Assembly: GCF_910591885.1 (NCBI RefSeq)
Contig: NW_025963575.1
Span: forward strand, 124,001-188,000
Reading direction: 5' to 3'
DNA from: Bombus terrestris
Lineage: Eukaryota > Arthropoda > Insecta > Hymenoptera > Apidae
DNA length: 64,000 nt
Below are positions 12,972 through 25,100 of this stretch, one piece after another. How positions within the stretch are numbered: the stretch's first letter is position 1; the number at the start of each line of letters is the position of its first letter. A program made the position numbers and the translations under genes. The notes under the pieces were generated by a model. It ran no database searches, was not told the DNA's origin, and saw nothing but the letters and a program-made list of their open reading frames with translations.

Positions 12972-15900
12972 TTGTCCCACGTTGTCCAACGATGTCCAAC
13001 GGTGTCCCACGTTGTCCCACGTTGTCCTACGTTGTCCCACGTTGTCCCACGTTGTCCCACGATGTCCCACGTTGTCCAACGATGTCCAACGGTGTCCCAC
13101 GTTGTCCCACGTTGTCCTACGTTGTCCCACGTTGTCCCACGTTGTCCCACGTTGTCCCACGTCGTCCCACGTTGTCCCACGGTGTCCAACGGTGTCCCAC
13201 GTTGTCCCACGTTGTCCCACGGTGTCCAACGATGTCCAACGGTGTCCAACGGTGTCCCACGGTGTCCAACGATGTCCAACGGTGTCCCACGTTGTCCCAC
13301 GTTGTCCCACGTTGTCCCACGTTGTCCCACGTTGTCCCACGTTGTCCCACGTTGTCCCACGTTGTCCCACGTTGTCCCACGTTGTCCCACGTTGTCCCAC
13401 GGTGTCCAACGGTGTCCAACGATGTCCAACGGTGTCCAACGGTGTCCCACGATGTCCACCGATGTCCAACGGTGTCCAACGGTGTCCAACGGTGTCCAAC
13501 GGTGTCCCACGGTGTCCAACGGTGTCCCACGTTGTCCCACGTTGTCCCACGTTGTCCCACGTTGTCCCACGTTGTCCCACGTTGTCCCACGTTGTCCCAC
13601 GTTGTCCCACGTTGTCCCACGTTGTCCAACGGTGTCCCACGTTGTCCCACGTTGTCCAACGATGTCCAACGGTGTCCCACGTTGTCCCACGTTGTCCTAC
13701 GTTGTCCCACGTTGTCCCACGTTGTCCCACGTTGTCCCACGTTGTCCCACGGTGTCCAACGGTGTCCAACGATGTCCAACTGTGTCCAACGGTGTCCCAC
13801 GTTGTCCCACGTTGTCCCACGTTGTCCCACGTTGTCCCACGTTGTCCTACGTTGTCCCACGTTGTCCAACGATGTCCAACGGTGTCCCACGTTGTCCCAC
13901 GTTGTCCCACGTTGTCCCACGTTGTCCCACGTTGTCCAACGATGTCCAACGGTGTCCCTCATTGTCCCACGTTGTCCCACGTTGTCCCACGTTGTCCCAC
14001 GATGTCCCACGTTGCCCAACGATGTCCAACGGTGTCCCACGTTGTCCCACGTTGTCCTACGTTGTCCCACGTTGTCCCACGTTGTCCCACGTTGTCCCAC
14101 GTCGTCCCACGTTGTCCCACGGTGTCCAACGGTGTCCCACGTTGTCCCACGTTGTCCCACGGTGTCCAACGATGTCCAACGGTGTCCAACGGTGTCCCAC
14201 GGTGTCCAACGATGTCCAACGGTGACCCACGTTGTCCCACGTTGTCCCACGTTGTCCCACGTTGTCCCACGTTGTCCCACGTTGTCCCACGTTGTCCCAC
14301 GTTGTCCCACGTTGTCCCACGTTGTCCCACGTTGTCCCACGTTGTCCCACGTTGTCCCACGGTGTCCAACCGTGTCCAACGATGTCCAACGGTGTCCAAC
14401 GGTGTCCCACGATGTCCACCGATGTCCAACGGTGTCCAACGGTGTCCAACGGTGTCCAACGGTGTCCAACGATGTCCAACGATGTCCAACGATGTCCAAT
14501 GGTGTCCAACGGTGTCCCACGGTGTCCAACGGTGTCCCACGTTGTCCCACGTTGTCCCACGTTGTCCCACGTTGTCCCACGTTGTCCCACGTTGTCCCAC
14601 GTTGTCCCACGGTGTCCAACGGTGTCCAACGATGTCCAACGGTGTCCAACGGTGTCCCACGTTGTCCCACGTTGTCCCACGGTGTCCAACGATGTCCAAC
14701 GGTGTCCCACGTTGTCCCACGTTGTCCCACGTTGTTCCATGGTTTCCCACGTTGTCCCACGTTGTCCCACGTTGTCCCACGTTGTCCCACGTTGTCCAAC
14801 GGTGTCCCACGGTGTCCAACGGTGTCCCACGTTGTCCCACGTTGTCCCACGTTGTCCCACGTTGTCCCACGTTGTCCCACGTTGTCCTACGTTGTCCCAC
14901 GTTGTCCCACGTTGTCCCACGTTGTCCCACGTCGTCCCACGTTGTCCCACGGTGTCCAACGGTGTCCCACGTTGTCCCACGTTGTCCCACGGTGTCCAAC
15001 GATGTCCAACGGTGTCCAACGGTGTCCCACGGTGTCCAACGATGTCCAACGGTGTCCCATGTTGTCCCACGTTGTCCCACGTTGTCCCACGTTGTCCCAC
15101 GTTGTCCCACGTTGTCCCAGGTTGTCCCACGTTGTCCCACGTTGTCCCACGTTGTCCCACGTTGTCCCACGTTGTCCCACGTTGTCCCACGGTGTCCAAC
15201 GGTGTCCAACGATGTCCAACGGTGTCCAACGGTGTCCCACGATGTCCACCGATGTCCAACGGTGTCCAACGGTGTCCAACGGTGTCCAACGGTGTCCAAC
15301 GATGTCCAACGATGTCCAACGATGTCCAACGGTGTCCAACGGTGTCCCACGGTGTCCAACGGTGTCCCACGTTGTCCCACGTTGTCCCACGTTGTCCCAC
15401 GTTGTCCCACGTTGTCCCACGTTGTCCCACGTTGTCCCACGGTGTCCAACGGTGTCCAACGATGTCCAACGGTGTCCAACGGTGTCCCACGTTGTCCCAC
15501 GTTGTCCCACGGTGTCCAACGATGTCCAACGGTGTCCCACGTTGTCCCACGTTGTCCCACGTTGTTCCATGGTTTCCCACGTTGTCCCACGTTGTCCCAC
15601 GTTGTCCCACGTTGTCCCACGTTGTCCCACGTTGTCCCACGTTGTCCCACGTTGTCCCACGGTGTCCAACGGTGTCCAACGATGTCCAACGGTGTCCAAC
15701 GGTGTCCCACGATGTCCACCGATGTCCAACGGTGTCCAACGGTGTCCCACGTTGTCCCACGTTGTCCCACGTTGTCCCACGTTGTCCCACGTTGTCCCAC
15801 GTTGTCCCACGTTGTTCCACGTTGTCCCACGTTGTCCCACGGTGTCCCACGGTGTCCCACGGTGTCCAACGGTGTCCCACGTTGTCCCACGTTGTCCCAC

Positions 15901-17120
15901 GTTGTCCCACGTTGTCCCACGTTGTCCCTCGTTGTCCCACGGTGTCCAACGGTGTCCAACGATGTCCAACTGTGTCCAACGGTGTCCCACGTTGTCCCAC
16001 GTTGTCCCACGTTGTCCCACGTTGTCCAACGATGTCCAACGGTGTCCCACGTTGTCCCACGTTGTCCCACGTTGTCCCACGTTGTCCCACGTTGTCCCAC
16101 GTTGTCCAACGATGTCCAACGGTGTCCCACGTTGTCCCACGTTGTCCCACGTTGTCCCACGTTGTCCCACGATGTCCCACGTTGTCCAACGATGTCCAAC
16201 GGTGTCCCACGTTGTCCCACGATGTCCCACGTTGTCCAACGATGTCCAACGGTGTCCCACGTTGTCCCACGTTTTCCCACGTTGTCCCACGTTGTCCCAC
16301 GTTGTCCCACGTTGTCCCACGTTGTCCCACGTTGTCCCACGTTGTCCCACGTTGTCCCACGGTGTCCAACGATGTCCAACGGTGTCCAACGGTGTCCAAC
16401 GGTGTCCAACGATGTCCAACGGTGTCCCACGTTGTCCCACGTTGTCCCACGTTGTCCCACGTTGTCCCACGTTGTCCCACGTTGTCCCACGTTGTCCCAC
16501 GTTGTCCCACGTTGTCCCACGTTGTCCCACGTTGTCCCACGTTGTCCCACGTTGTCCCACGTTGTCCCACGTTGTCCCACGGTGTCCAACGGTGTCCAAC
16601 GATGTCCAACGGTGTCCAACGGTGTCCCACGATGTCCACCGATGTCCAACGGTGTCCAACGGTGTCCAACGGTGTCCAACGGTGTCCAACGATGTCCAAC
16701 GATGTCCAACGATGTCCAACGGTGTCCAACGATGTCCAACGATGTCCAACGATGTCCAACGGTGTCCAACGGTGTCCCACGGTGTCCCACGTTGTCCCAC
16801 GTTGTCCCACGTTGTCCCACGTTGTCCCACGTTGTCCCACGGTGTCCAACGGTGTCCAACGATGTCCAACGGTGTCCCACGTTGTCCCACGTTGTCCCAC
16901 GTTGTCCCACGTTGTCCCACGTTGTCCAACGATGTCCAACGGTGTCCCTCATTGTCCCACGTTGTCCCACGTTGTCCCACGTTGTCCCACGATGTCCCAC
17001 GTTGTCCAACGATGTCCAACGGTGTCCCACGTTGTCCCACGTTGTCCTACGTTGTCCCACGTTGTCCCACGTTGTCCCACGTTGTCCCACGTCGTCCCAC
17101 GTTGTCCCACGGTGTCCAAC

Positions 17121-20100
17121 GGTGTCCCACGTTGTCCCACGTTGTCCCACGGTGTCCAACGACGTCCAACGGTGTCCAACGGTGTCCCACGGTGTCCAAC
17201 GATGTCCAACGGTGTCCCACGTTGTCCCACGTTGTCCCACGTTGTCCCACGTTGTCCCACGTTGTCCCACGTTGTCCCACGTTGTCCCACGTTGTCCCAC
17301 GTTGTCCCACGTTGTCCCACGTTGTCCCACGTTGTCCCACGTTGTCCCACGTTGTCCCACGGTGTCCAACGGTGTCCAACGATGTCCAACGGTGTCCAAC
17401 GGTGTCCCACGATGTCCACCGATGTCCAACGGTGTCCAACGGTGTCCAACGGTGTCCAACGGTGTCCAACGATGTCCAACGATGTCCAACGATGTCCAAC
17501 GGTGTCCAACGGTGTCCCACGGTGTCCAACGGTGTCCCACGTTGTCCCACGTTGTCCCACGTTGTCCCACGTTGTCCCACGTTGTCCCACGTTGTCCCAC
17601 GTTGTCCCACGTTGTCCCACGTTGTCCCACGTTGTCCCACGTTGTCCCACGTTGTCCCACGTTGTCCCACGGTGTCCAACGGTGTCCAACGATGTCCAAC
17701 GGTGTCCAACGGTGTCCCACGATGTCCACCGATGTCCAACGGTGTCCAACGGTGTCCAACGGTGTCCAACGGTGTCCAACGATGTCCAACGATGTCCAAC
17801 GATGTCCAACGGTGTCCAACGGTGTCCCACGGTGTCCAACGGTGTCCCACGTTGTCCCACGTTGTCCCACGTTGTCCCACGTTGTCCCACGTTGTCCCAC
17901 GTTGTCCCACGTTGTCCCACGTTGTCCCACGTTGTCCCACGTTGTCCCACGTTGTCCCACGTTGTCCCACGTTGTCCCACGTTGTCCCACGTTGTCCCAC
18001 GTTGTCCCACGGTGTCCAACGGTGTCCAACGATGTCCAACGGTGTCCAACGGTGTCCCACGATGTCCACCGATGTCCAACGGTGTCCAACGGTGTCCAAC
18101 GGTGTCCAACGGTGTCCAACGATGTCCAACGATGTCCAACGATGTCCAACGGTGTCCAACGATGTCCAACGATGTCCAACGATGTCCAACGGTGTCCAAC
18201 GGTGTCCCACGTTGTCCCACGTTGTCCCACGGTGTCCCACGGTGTCCCACGGTGTCCAACGGTGTCCCACGTTGTCCCACGTTGTCCCACGTTGTCCCAC
18301 GTTGTCCCACGGTGTCCAACGGTGTCCCACGTTGTCCCACGTTGTCCCACGGTGTCCAACGATGTCCAACGGTGTCCAACGGTGTCCCACGGTGTCCAAC
18401 GATGTCCAACGGTGTCCCACGTTGTCCCACGTTGTCCCACGTTGTCCCACGTTGTCCCACGTTGTCCCACGTTGTCCCACGTTGTCCCACGTTGTCCCAC
18501 GTTGTCCCACGTTGTCCCACGGTGTCCAACGGTGTCCAACGATGTCCAACGGTGTCCAACGGTGTCCCACGATGTCCACCGATGTCCAACGGTGTCCAAC
18601 GGTGTCCAACGGTGTCCAACGGTGTCCAACGATGTCCAACGATGTCCAACGATGTCCAACGGTGTCCAACGGTGTCCCACGGTGTCCAACGGTGTCCCAC
18701 GTTTTCCCACGTTGTCCCACGTTGTCCCACGTTGTCCCACGTTGTCCCACGTTGTCCCACGTTGTCCCACGGTGTCCAACGGTGTCCAACGATGTCCAAC
18801 GGTGTCCAACGGTGTCCCACGTTGTCCCACGTTGTCCCACGGTGTCCCACGTTGTCCCACGTTGTCCCACGTTGTCCCACGGTGTCCAACGGTGTCCAAC
18901 GATGTCCAACGGTGTCCAACGGTGTCCCACGATGTCCACCGATGTCCAACGGTGTCCAACGGTGTCCCACGTTGTCCCACGTTGTCCCACGTTGTCCCAC
19001 GTTGTCCCACGTTGTCCCACGGTGTCCCACGGTGTCCCACGGTGTCCAACGGTGTCCCACGTTGTCCCACGTTGTCCCACGTTGTCCCACGTTGTCCCAC
19101 GTTGTCCCACGGTGTCCAACGGTATCCAACGATGTCCAACTGTGTCCAACGGTGTCCCACGTTGTCCCACGTTGTCCCACGTTGTCCCACGTTGTCCAAC
19201 GATGTCCAACGGTGTCCCACGTTGTCCCACGTTGTCCCACGTTGTCCCACGTTGTCCCACGTTGTCCCACGTTGTCCAACGATGTCCAACGGTGTCCCAC
19301 GTTGTCCCACGTTGTCCCACGTTGTCCCACGTTGTCCCACGATGTCCCACGTTGTCCAACGATGTCCAACGGTGTCCCACGTTGTCCCACGTTTTCCCAC
19401 GTTGTCCCACGTTGTCCCACGTTGTCCCACGTTGTCCCACGTTGTCCCACGTTGTCCCACGGTGTCCAACGGTGTCCAACGGTGTCCCACGTTGTCCCAC
19501 GTTGTCCCACGTTGTCCCACGTTGTCCCACGTTGTCCCACGATGTCCCACGTTGTCCAACGATGTCCAACGGTGTCCCACGTTGTCCCACGTTGTCCAAC
19601 GATGTCCAACGGTGTCCCACGTTGTCCCACGGTGTCCAACGGTGTCCAACGATGTCCAACTGTGTCCAACGGTGTCCCACGTTGTCCCACGTTGTCCCAC
19701 GTTGTCCAACGGTGTCCAACGTTGTCCCACGTTGTCCAACGATGTCCAACGGTGTCCCACGTTGTCCCAGGTTGTCCTACGTTGTCCCACGTTGTCCCAC
19801 GTTGTCCCACGTTGTCCCACGTTGTCCAACGATGTCCAACGGTGTCCCACGTTGTCCCACGTTGTCCTACGTTGTCCCACGTTGTCCCACGTTGTCCGAC
19901 GTTGTCCCACGTCGTCCCACGTGGTCCCACGGTGTCCAACGGTGTCCCACGTTGTCCCACGTTGTCCCACGGTGTCCAACGATGTCCAACGGTGTCCAAC
20001 GGTGTCCCACGGTGTCCAACGATGTCCAACGGTGTCCCACGTTGTCCCACGTTGTCCCACGTTGTCCCACGTTGTCCCACGTTGTCCCACGTTGTCCCAC

Positions 20101-22100
20101 GTTGTCCCACGTTGTCCCACGTTGTCCCACGTTGTCCCACGTTGTCCCACGTTGTCCCACGTTGTCCCACGGTGTCCAACGGTGTCCAACGATGTCAAAC
20201 GGTGTCCAACGGTGTCCCACGATGTCCACCGATGTCCAACGGTGTCCAACGGTGTCCAACGGTGTCCAACGGTGTCCAACGGTGTCCAACGATGTCCAAC
20301 GATGTCCAACGGTGTCCAACGGTGTCCCACGGTGTCCAACGGTGTCCCACGTTGTCCCACGTTGTCCCACGTTGTCCCACGTTGTCCCACGTTGTCCCAC
20401 GTTGTCCCACGTTGTCCCACGTTGTCCCACGTTGTCCCACGTTGTCCCACGTTGTCCCACGTTGTCCCACGGTGTCCAACGGTGTCCAACGATGTCCAAC
20501 GGTGTCCAACGGTGTCCCACGATGTCCACCGATGTCCAACGGTGTCCAACGGTGTCCAACGGTGTCCAACGGTGTCCAACGATGTCCAACGATGTCCAAC
20601 GATGTCCAACGGTGTCCAACGGTGTCCCACGGTGTCCAACGGTGTCCCACGTTGTCCCACGTTGTCCCACGTTGTCCCACGTTGTCCCACGTTGTCCCAC
20701 GTTGTCCCACGTTGTCCCACGGTGTCCAACGGTGTCCAACGATGTCCAACGGTGTCCAACGGTGTCCCACGTTGTCCCACGTTGTCCCACGGTGTCCAAC
20801 GATGTCCAACGGTGTCCCACGTTGTCCCACGTTGTCCCACGTTGTTCCATGGTTTCCCACGTTGTCCCACGTTGTCCCACGTTGTCCCACGTTGTCCCAC
20901 GTTGTCCAACGGTGTCCCACGGTGTCCAACGGTGTCCCACGTTGTCCCACATTGTCCCACGTTGTCCGACGTTGTCCCACGTTGTCCCACGTTGTCCTAC
21001 GTTGTCCCACGTTGTCCCACGTTGTCCCACGTTGTCCCACGTCGTCCCACGTTGTCCCACGGTGTCCAACGGTGTCCCACGTTGTCCCACGTTGTCCCAC
21101 GGTGTCCAAAGATGTCCAACGGTGTCCAACGGTGTCCCACGTTGTCCAACGATGTCCAACGGTGTCCCATGTTGTCCCACGTTGTCCCACGTTGTCCCAC
21201 GTTGTCCCACGTTGTCCCACGTTGTCCCACGTTGTCCCACGTTGTCCCACGTTGTCCCACGTTGTCCCACGTTGTCCCACGTTGTCCCACGTTGTCCCAC
21301 GTTGTCCCACGTTGTCCCACGTTGTCCCACGTTGTCCCACGTTGTCCCACGTTGTCCCACGGTGTCCAACGGTGTCCAACGATGTCCAACGGTGTCCAAC
21401 GGTGTCCCACGTTGTCCCACGTTGTCCCACGTTGTCCCACGTTGTCCCACGTTGTTCCATGGTTTCCCACGTTGTCCCACGTTGTCCCACGTTGTCCAAC
21501 GATGTCCAACGGTGTCCCACGTTGTCCCACGTTGTCCCACGTTGTCCCACGTTGTCCCACGATGTCCCACGTTGTCCAACGATGTCCAACGGTGTCCCAC
21601 GTTGTCCCACGATGTCCCACGTTGTCCAACGATGTCCAACGGTGTCCCACGTTGTCCCACGTTTTCCCACGTTGTCCCACGTTGTCCCACGTTGTCCCAC
21701 GTTGTCCCACGTTGTCCCACGTTGTCCCACGTTGTCCCACGTTGTCCCACGGTGTCCAACGATGTCCAACGGTGTCCAACGGTGTCCCACGGTGTCCAAC
21801 GATGTCCAACGGTGTCCCACGTTGTCCCACGTTGTCCCACGTTGTCCCACGTTGTCCCACGTTGTCCCACGTTGTCCCACGTTGTCCCACGTTGTCCCAC
21901 GTTGTCCCACGTTGTCCCACGTTGTCCCACGTTGTCCCACGTTGTCCCACGGTGTCCAACGGTGTCCAGCGATGTCCAACGGTGTCCAACGGTGTCCCAC
22001 GATGTCCACCGATGTCCAACGGTGTCCAACGGTGTCCAACGGTGTCCAACGGTGTCCAACGATGTCCCACGTTGTCCCACGTTGTCCCACGTTGTCCAAC
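17121..22100. repeat. Large higher-order copy A (about 5.0 kb)
   Basis: Copy A is related to copies B (22101-28220) and C (28221-36560). Shared markers in order are the GACGTCC variant (17161), ATGTCCACCG clusters (17411, 17721, 18061, 18571, 18931), TTTTCCCACG (18701), GTATCCAACG (19121), TTGTCCGACG (19891, 20961), ATGTCAAACG (20191), the CCATGG doublet (20841), GTGTCCAAAG (21101) and GTGTCCAGCG (21961). The A-to-C offset is exactly 11,100 bp from 17161 to at least 19121. Relative to B and C, copy A lacks about 440 bp near 21.45-21.5 kb and its end, with the CCCTCATT marker, is cut off near 22.06 kb. Confidence 0.85.
17361..17540. repeat. Representative 180-bp R-type cluster (18 units) around ATGTCCACCG
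   Basis: Eighteen consecutive non-consensus units in fixed order: G, G, A, G (all with CAACG), GTGTCCCACG, ATGTCCACCG, A, four G, three A, G, GTGTCCCACG, G, GTGTCCCACG, where G and A stand for GTGTCCAACG and ATGTCCAACG. The cluster is followed by 12-16 uniform C-type units, then the next cluster. Copies centred at 17411, 17721 and 18061 in A, at 22201, 22531 and 22871 in B and at 28511, 28821 and 29161 in C give a local period of about 310-340 bp. The same cluster recurs through the right domain to 63431 and, twice, near 651 and 1421 on the left. Confidence 0.85.
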
Positions 22101-25100
22101 GGTGTCCCACGTTGTCCCACGTTGTCCCACGGTGTCCAACGACGTCCCACGGTGTCCAACGGTGTCCAACGATGTCCAACGGTGTCCAACGGTGTCCCAC
22201 GATGTCCACCGATGTCCAACGGTGTCCAACGGTGTCCAACGGTGTCCAACGGTGTCCAACGATGTCCAACGATGTCCAACGATGTCCAACGGTGTCCAAC
22301 GGTGTCCCACGGTGTCCAACGGTGTCCCACGTTGTCCCACGTTGTCCCACGTTGTCCCACGTTGTCCCACGTTGTCCCACGTTGTCCCACGTTGTCCCAC
22401 GTTGTCCCACGTTGTCCCACGTTGTCCCACGTTGTCCCACGTTGTCCCACGTTGTCCCACGTTGTCCCACGTTGTCCCACGGTGTCCAACGGTGTCCAAC
22501 GATGTCCAACGGTGTCCAACGGTGTCCCACGATGTCCACCGATGTCCAACGGTGTCCAACGGTGTCCAACGGTGTCCAACGGTGTCCAACGATGTCCAAC
22601 GATGTCCAACGATGTCCAACGGTGTCCAACGGTGTCCCACGGTGTCCAACGGTGTCCCACGTTGTCCCACGTTGTCCCACGTTGTCCCACGTTGTCCCAC
22701 GTTGTCCCACGTTGTCCCACGTTGTCCCACGTTGTCCCACGTTGTCCCACGTTGTCCCACGTTGTCCCACGTTGTCCCACGTTGTCCCACGTTGTCCCAC
22801 GTTGTCCCACGTTGTCCCACGGTGTCCAACGGTGTCCAACGATGTCCAACGGTGTCCAACGGTGTCCCACGATGTCCACCGATGTCCAACGGTGTCCAAC
22901 GGTGTCCAACGGTGTCCAACGGTGTCCAACGATGTCCAACGATGTCCAACGATGTCCAACGGTGTCCAACGATGTCCAACGATGTCCAACGATGTCCAAC
23001 GGTGTCCAACGGTGTCCCACGTTGTCCCACGTTGTCCCACGGTGTCCCACGGTGTCCCACGGTGTCCAACGGTGTCCCACGTTGTCCCACGTTGTCCCAC
23101 GTTGTCCCACGTTGTCCCACGGTGTCCAACGGTGTCCCACGTTGTCCCACGTTGTCCCACGGTGTCCAACGATGTCCAACGGTGTCCAACGGTGTCCCAC
23201 GGTGTCCAACGATGTCCAACGGTGTCCCACGTTGTCCCACGTTGTCCCACGTTGTCCCACGTTGTCCCACGTTGTCCCACGTTGTCCCACGTTGTCCCAC
23301 GTTGTCCCACGTTGTCCCACGTTGTCCCACGGTGTCCAACGGTGTCCAACGATGTCCAACGGTGTCCAACGGTGTCCCACGATGTCCACCGATGTCCAAC
23401 GGTGTCCAACGGTGTCCAACGGTGTCCAACGGTGTCCAACGATGTCCAACGATGTCCAACGATGTCCAACGGTGTCCAACGGTGTCCCACGTTGCCCCAC
23501 GTTGTCCCACGTTGTCCCACGTTGTCCCACGGTGTCCAACGGTGTCCAACGATGTCCAACGGTGTCCAACGGTGTCCCACGATGTCCACCGATGTCCAAC
23601 GGTGTCCAACGGTGTCCAACGGTGTCCAACGGTGTCCAACGATGTCCAACGATGTCCAACGATGTCCAACGGTGTCCAACGGTGTCCCACGGTGTCCAAC
23701 GGTGTCCCACGTTTTCCCACGTTGTCCCACGTTGTCCCACGTTGTCCCACGTTGTCCCACGTTGTCCCACGTTGTCCCACGGTGTCCAACGGTGTCCAAC
23801 GATGTCCAACGGTGTCCAACGGTGTCCCACGTTGTCCCACGTTGTCCCACGGTGTCCCACGTTGTCCCACGTTGTCCCACGTTGTCCCACGGTGTCCAAC
23901 GGTGTCCAACGATGTCCAACGGTGTCCAACGGTGTCCCACGATGTCCAACGATGTCCAACGGTGTCCAACGGTGTCCCACGTTGTCCCACGTTGTCCCAC
24001 GTTGTCCCACGTTGTCCCACGTTGTCCCACGGTGTCCCACGGTGTCCCACGGTGTCCAACGGTGTCCCACGTTGTCCCACGTTGTCCCACGTTGTCCCAC
24101 GTTGTCCCACGTTGTCCCACGGTGTCCAACGGTATCCAACGATGTCCAACTGTGTCCAACGGTGTCCCACGTTGTCCCACGTTGTCCCACGTTGTCCCAC
24201 GTTGTCCAACGATGTCCAACGGTGTCCCACGTTGTCCCACGTTGTCCCACGTTGTCCCACGTTGTCCCACGTTGTCCCACGGTGTCCAACGATGTCCAAC
24301 GGTGTCCCACGTTGTCCCACGTTGTCCCACGTTGTCCCACGTTGTCCCACGATGTCCCACGTTGTCCAACGATGTCCAACGGTGTCCCACGTTGTCCCAC
24401 GTTTTCCCACGTTGTCCCACGTTGTCCCACGTTGTCCCACGTTGTCCCACGTTGTCCCACGTTGTCCCACGGTGTCCAACGGTGTCCAACGGTGTCCCAC
24501 GTTGTCCCACGTTGTCCCACGTTGTCCCACGTTGTCCCACGTTGTCCCACGATGTCCCACGTTGTCCAACGATGTCCAACGGTGTCCCACGTTGTCCCAC
24601 GTTGTCCAACGATGTCCAACGGTGTCCCACGTTGTCCCACGGTGTCCAACGGTGTCCAACGATGTCCAACTGTGTCCAACGGTGTCCCACGTTGTCCCAC
24701 GTTGTCCCACGTTGTCCAACGGTGTCCCACGTTGTCCCACGTTGTCCAACGATGTCCAACGGTGTCCCACGTTGTCCCAGGTTGTCCTACGTTGTCCCAC
24801 GTTGTCCCACGTTGTCCCACGATGTCCCACGTTGTCCCACGATGTCCAACGGTGTCCCACGTTGTCCCACGTTGTCCTACGTTGTCCCACGTTGTCCCAC
24901 GTTGTCCGACGTTGTCCCACGTCGTCCCACGTTGTCCCACGGTGTCCAACGGTGTCCCACGTTGTCCCACGTTGTCCCACGGTGTCCAACGATGTCCAAC
25001 GGTGTCCAACGGTGTCCCACGGTGTCCAACGATGTCCAACGGTGTCCCACGTTGTCCCACGTTGTCCCACGTTGTCCCACGTTGTCCCACGTTGTCCCAC

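Noticed and set aside
17361..17540. CENP-B box in R-type clusters
   Set aside because: The - strand of R-type units contains CGTTGGA, also found inside the mammalian CENP-B box, but the essential TTCG start and the CGGG end are both missing; the repeat has ATCG or ACCG before TTGG and no CGGG follows.
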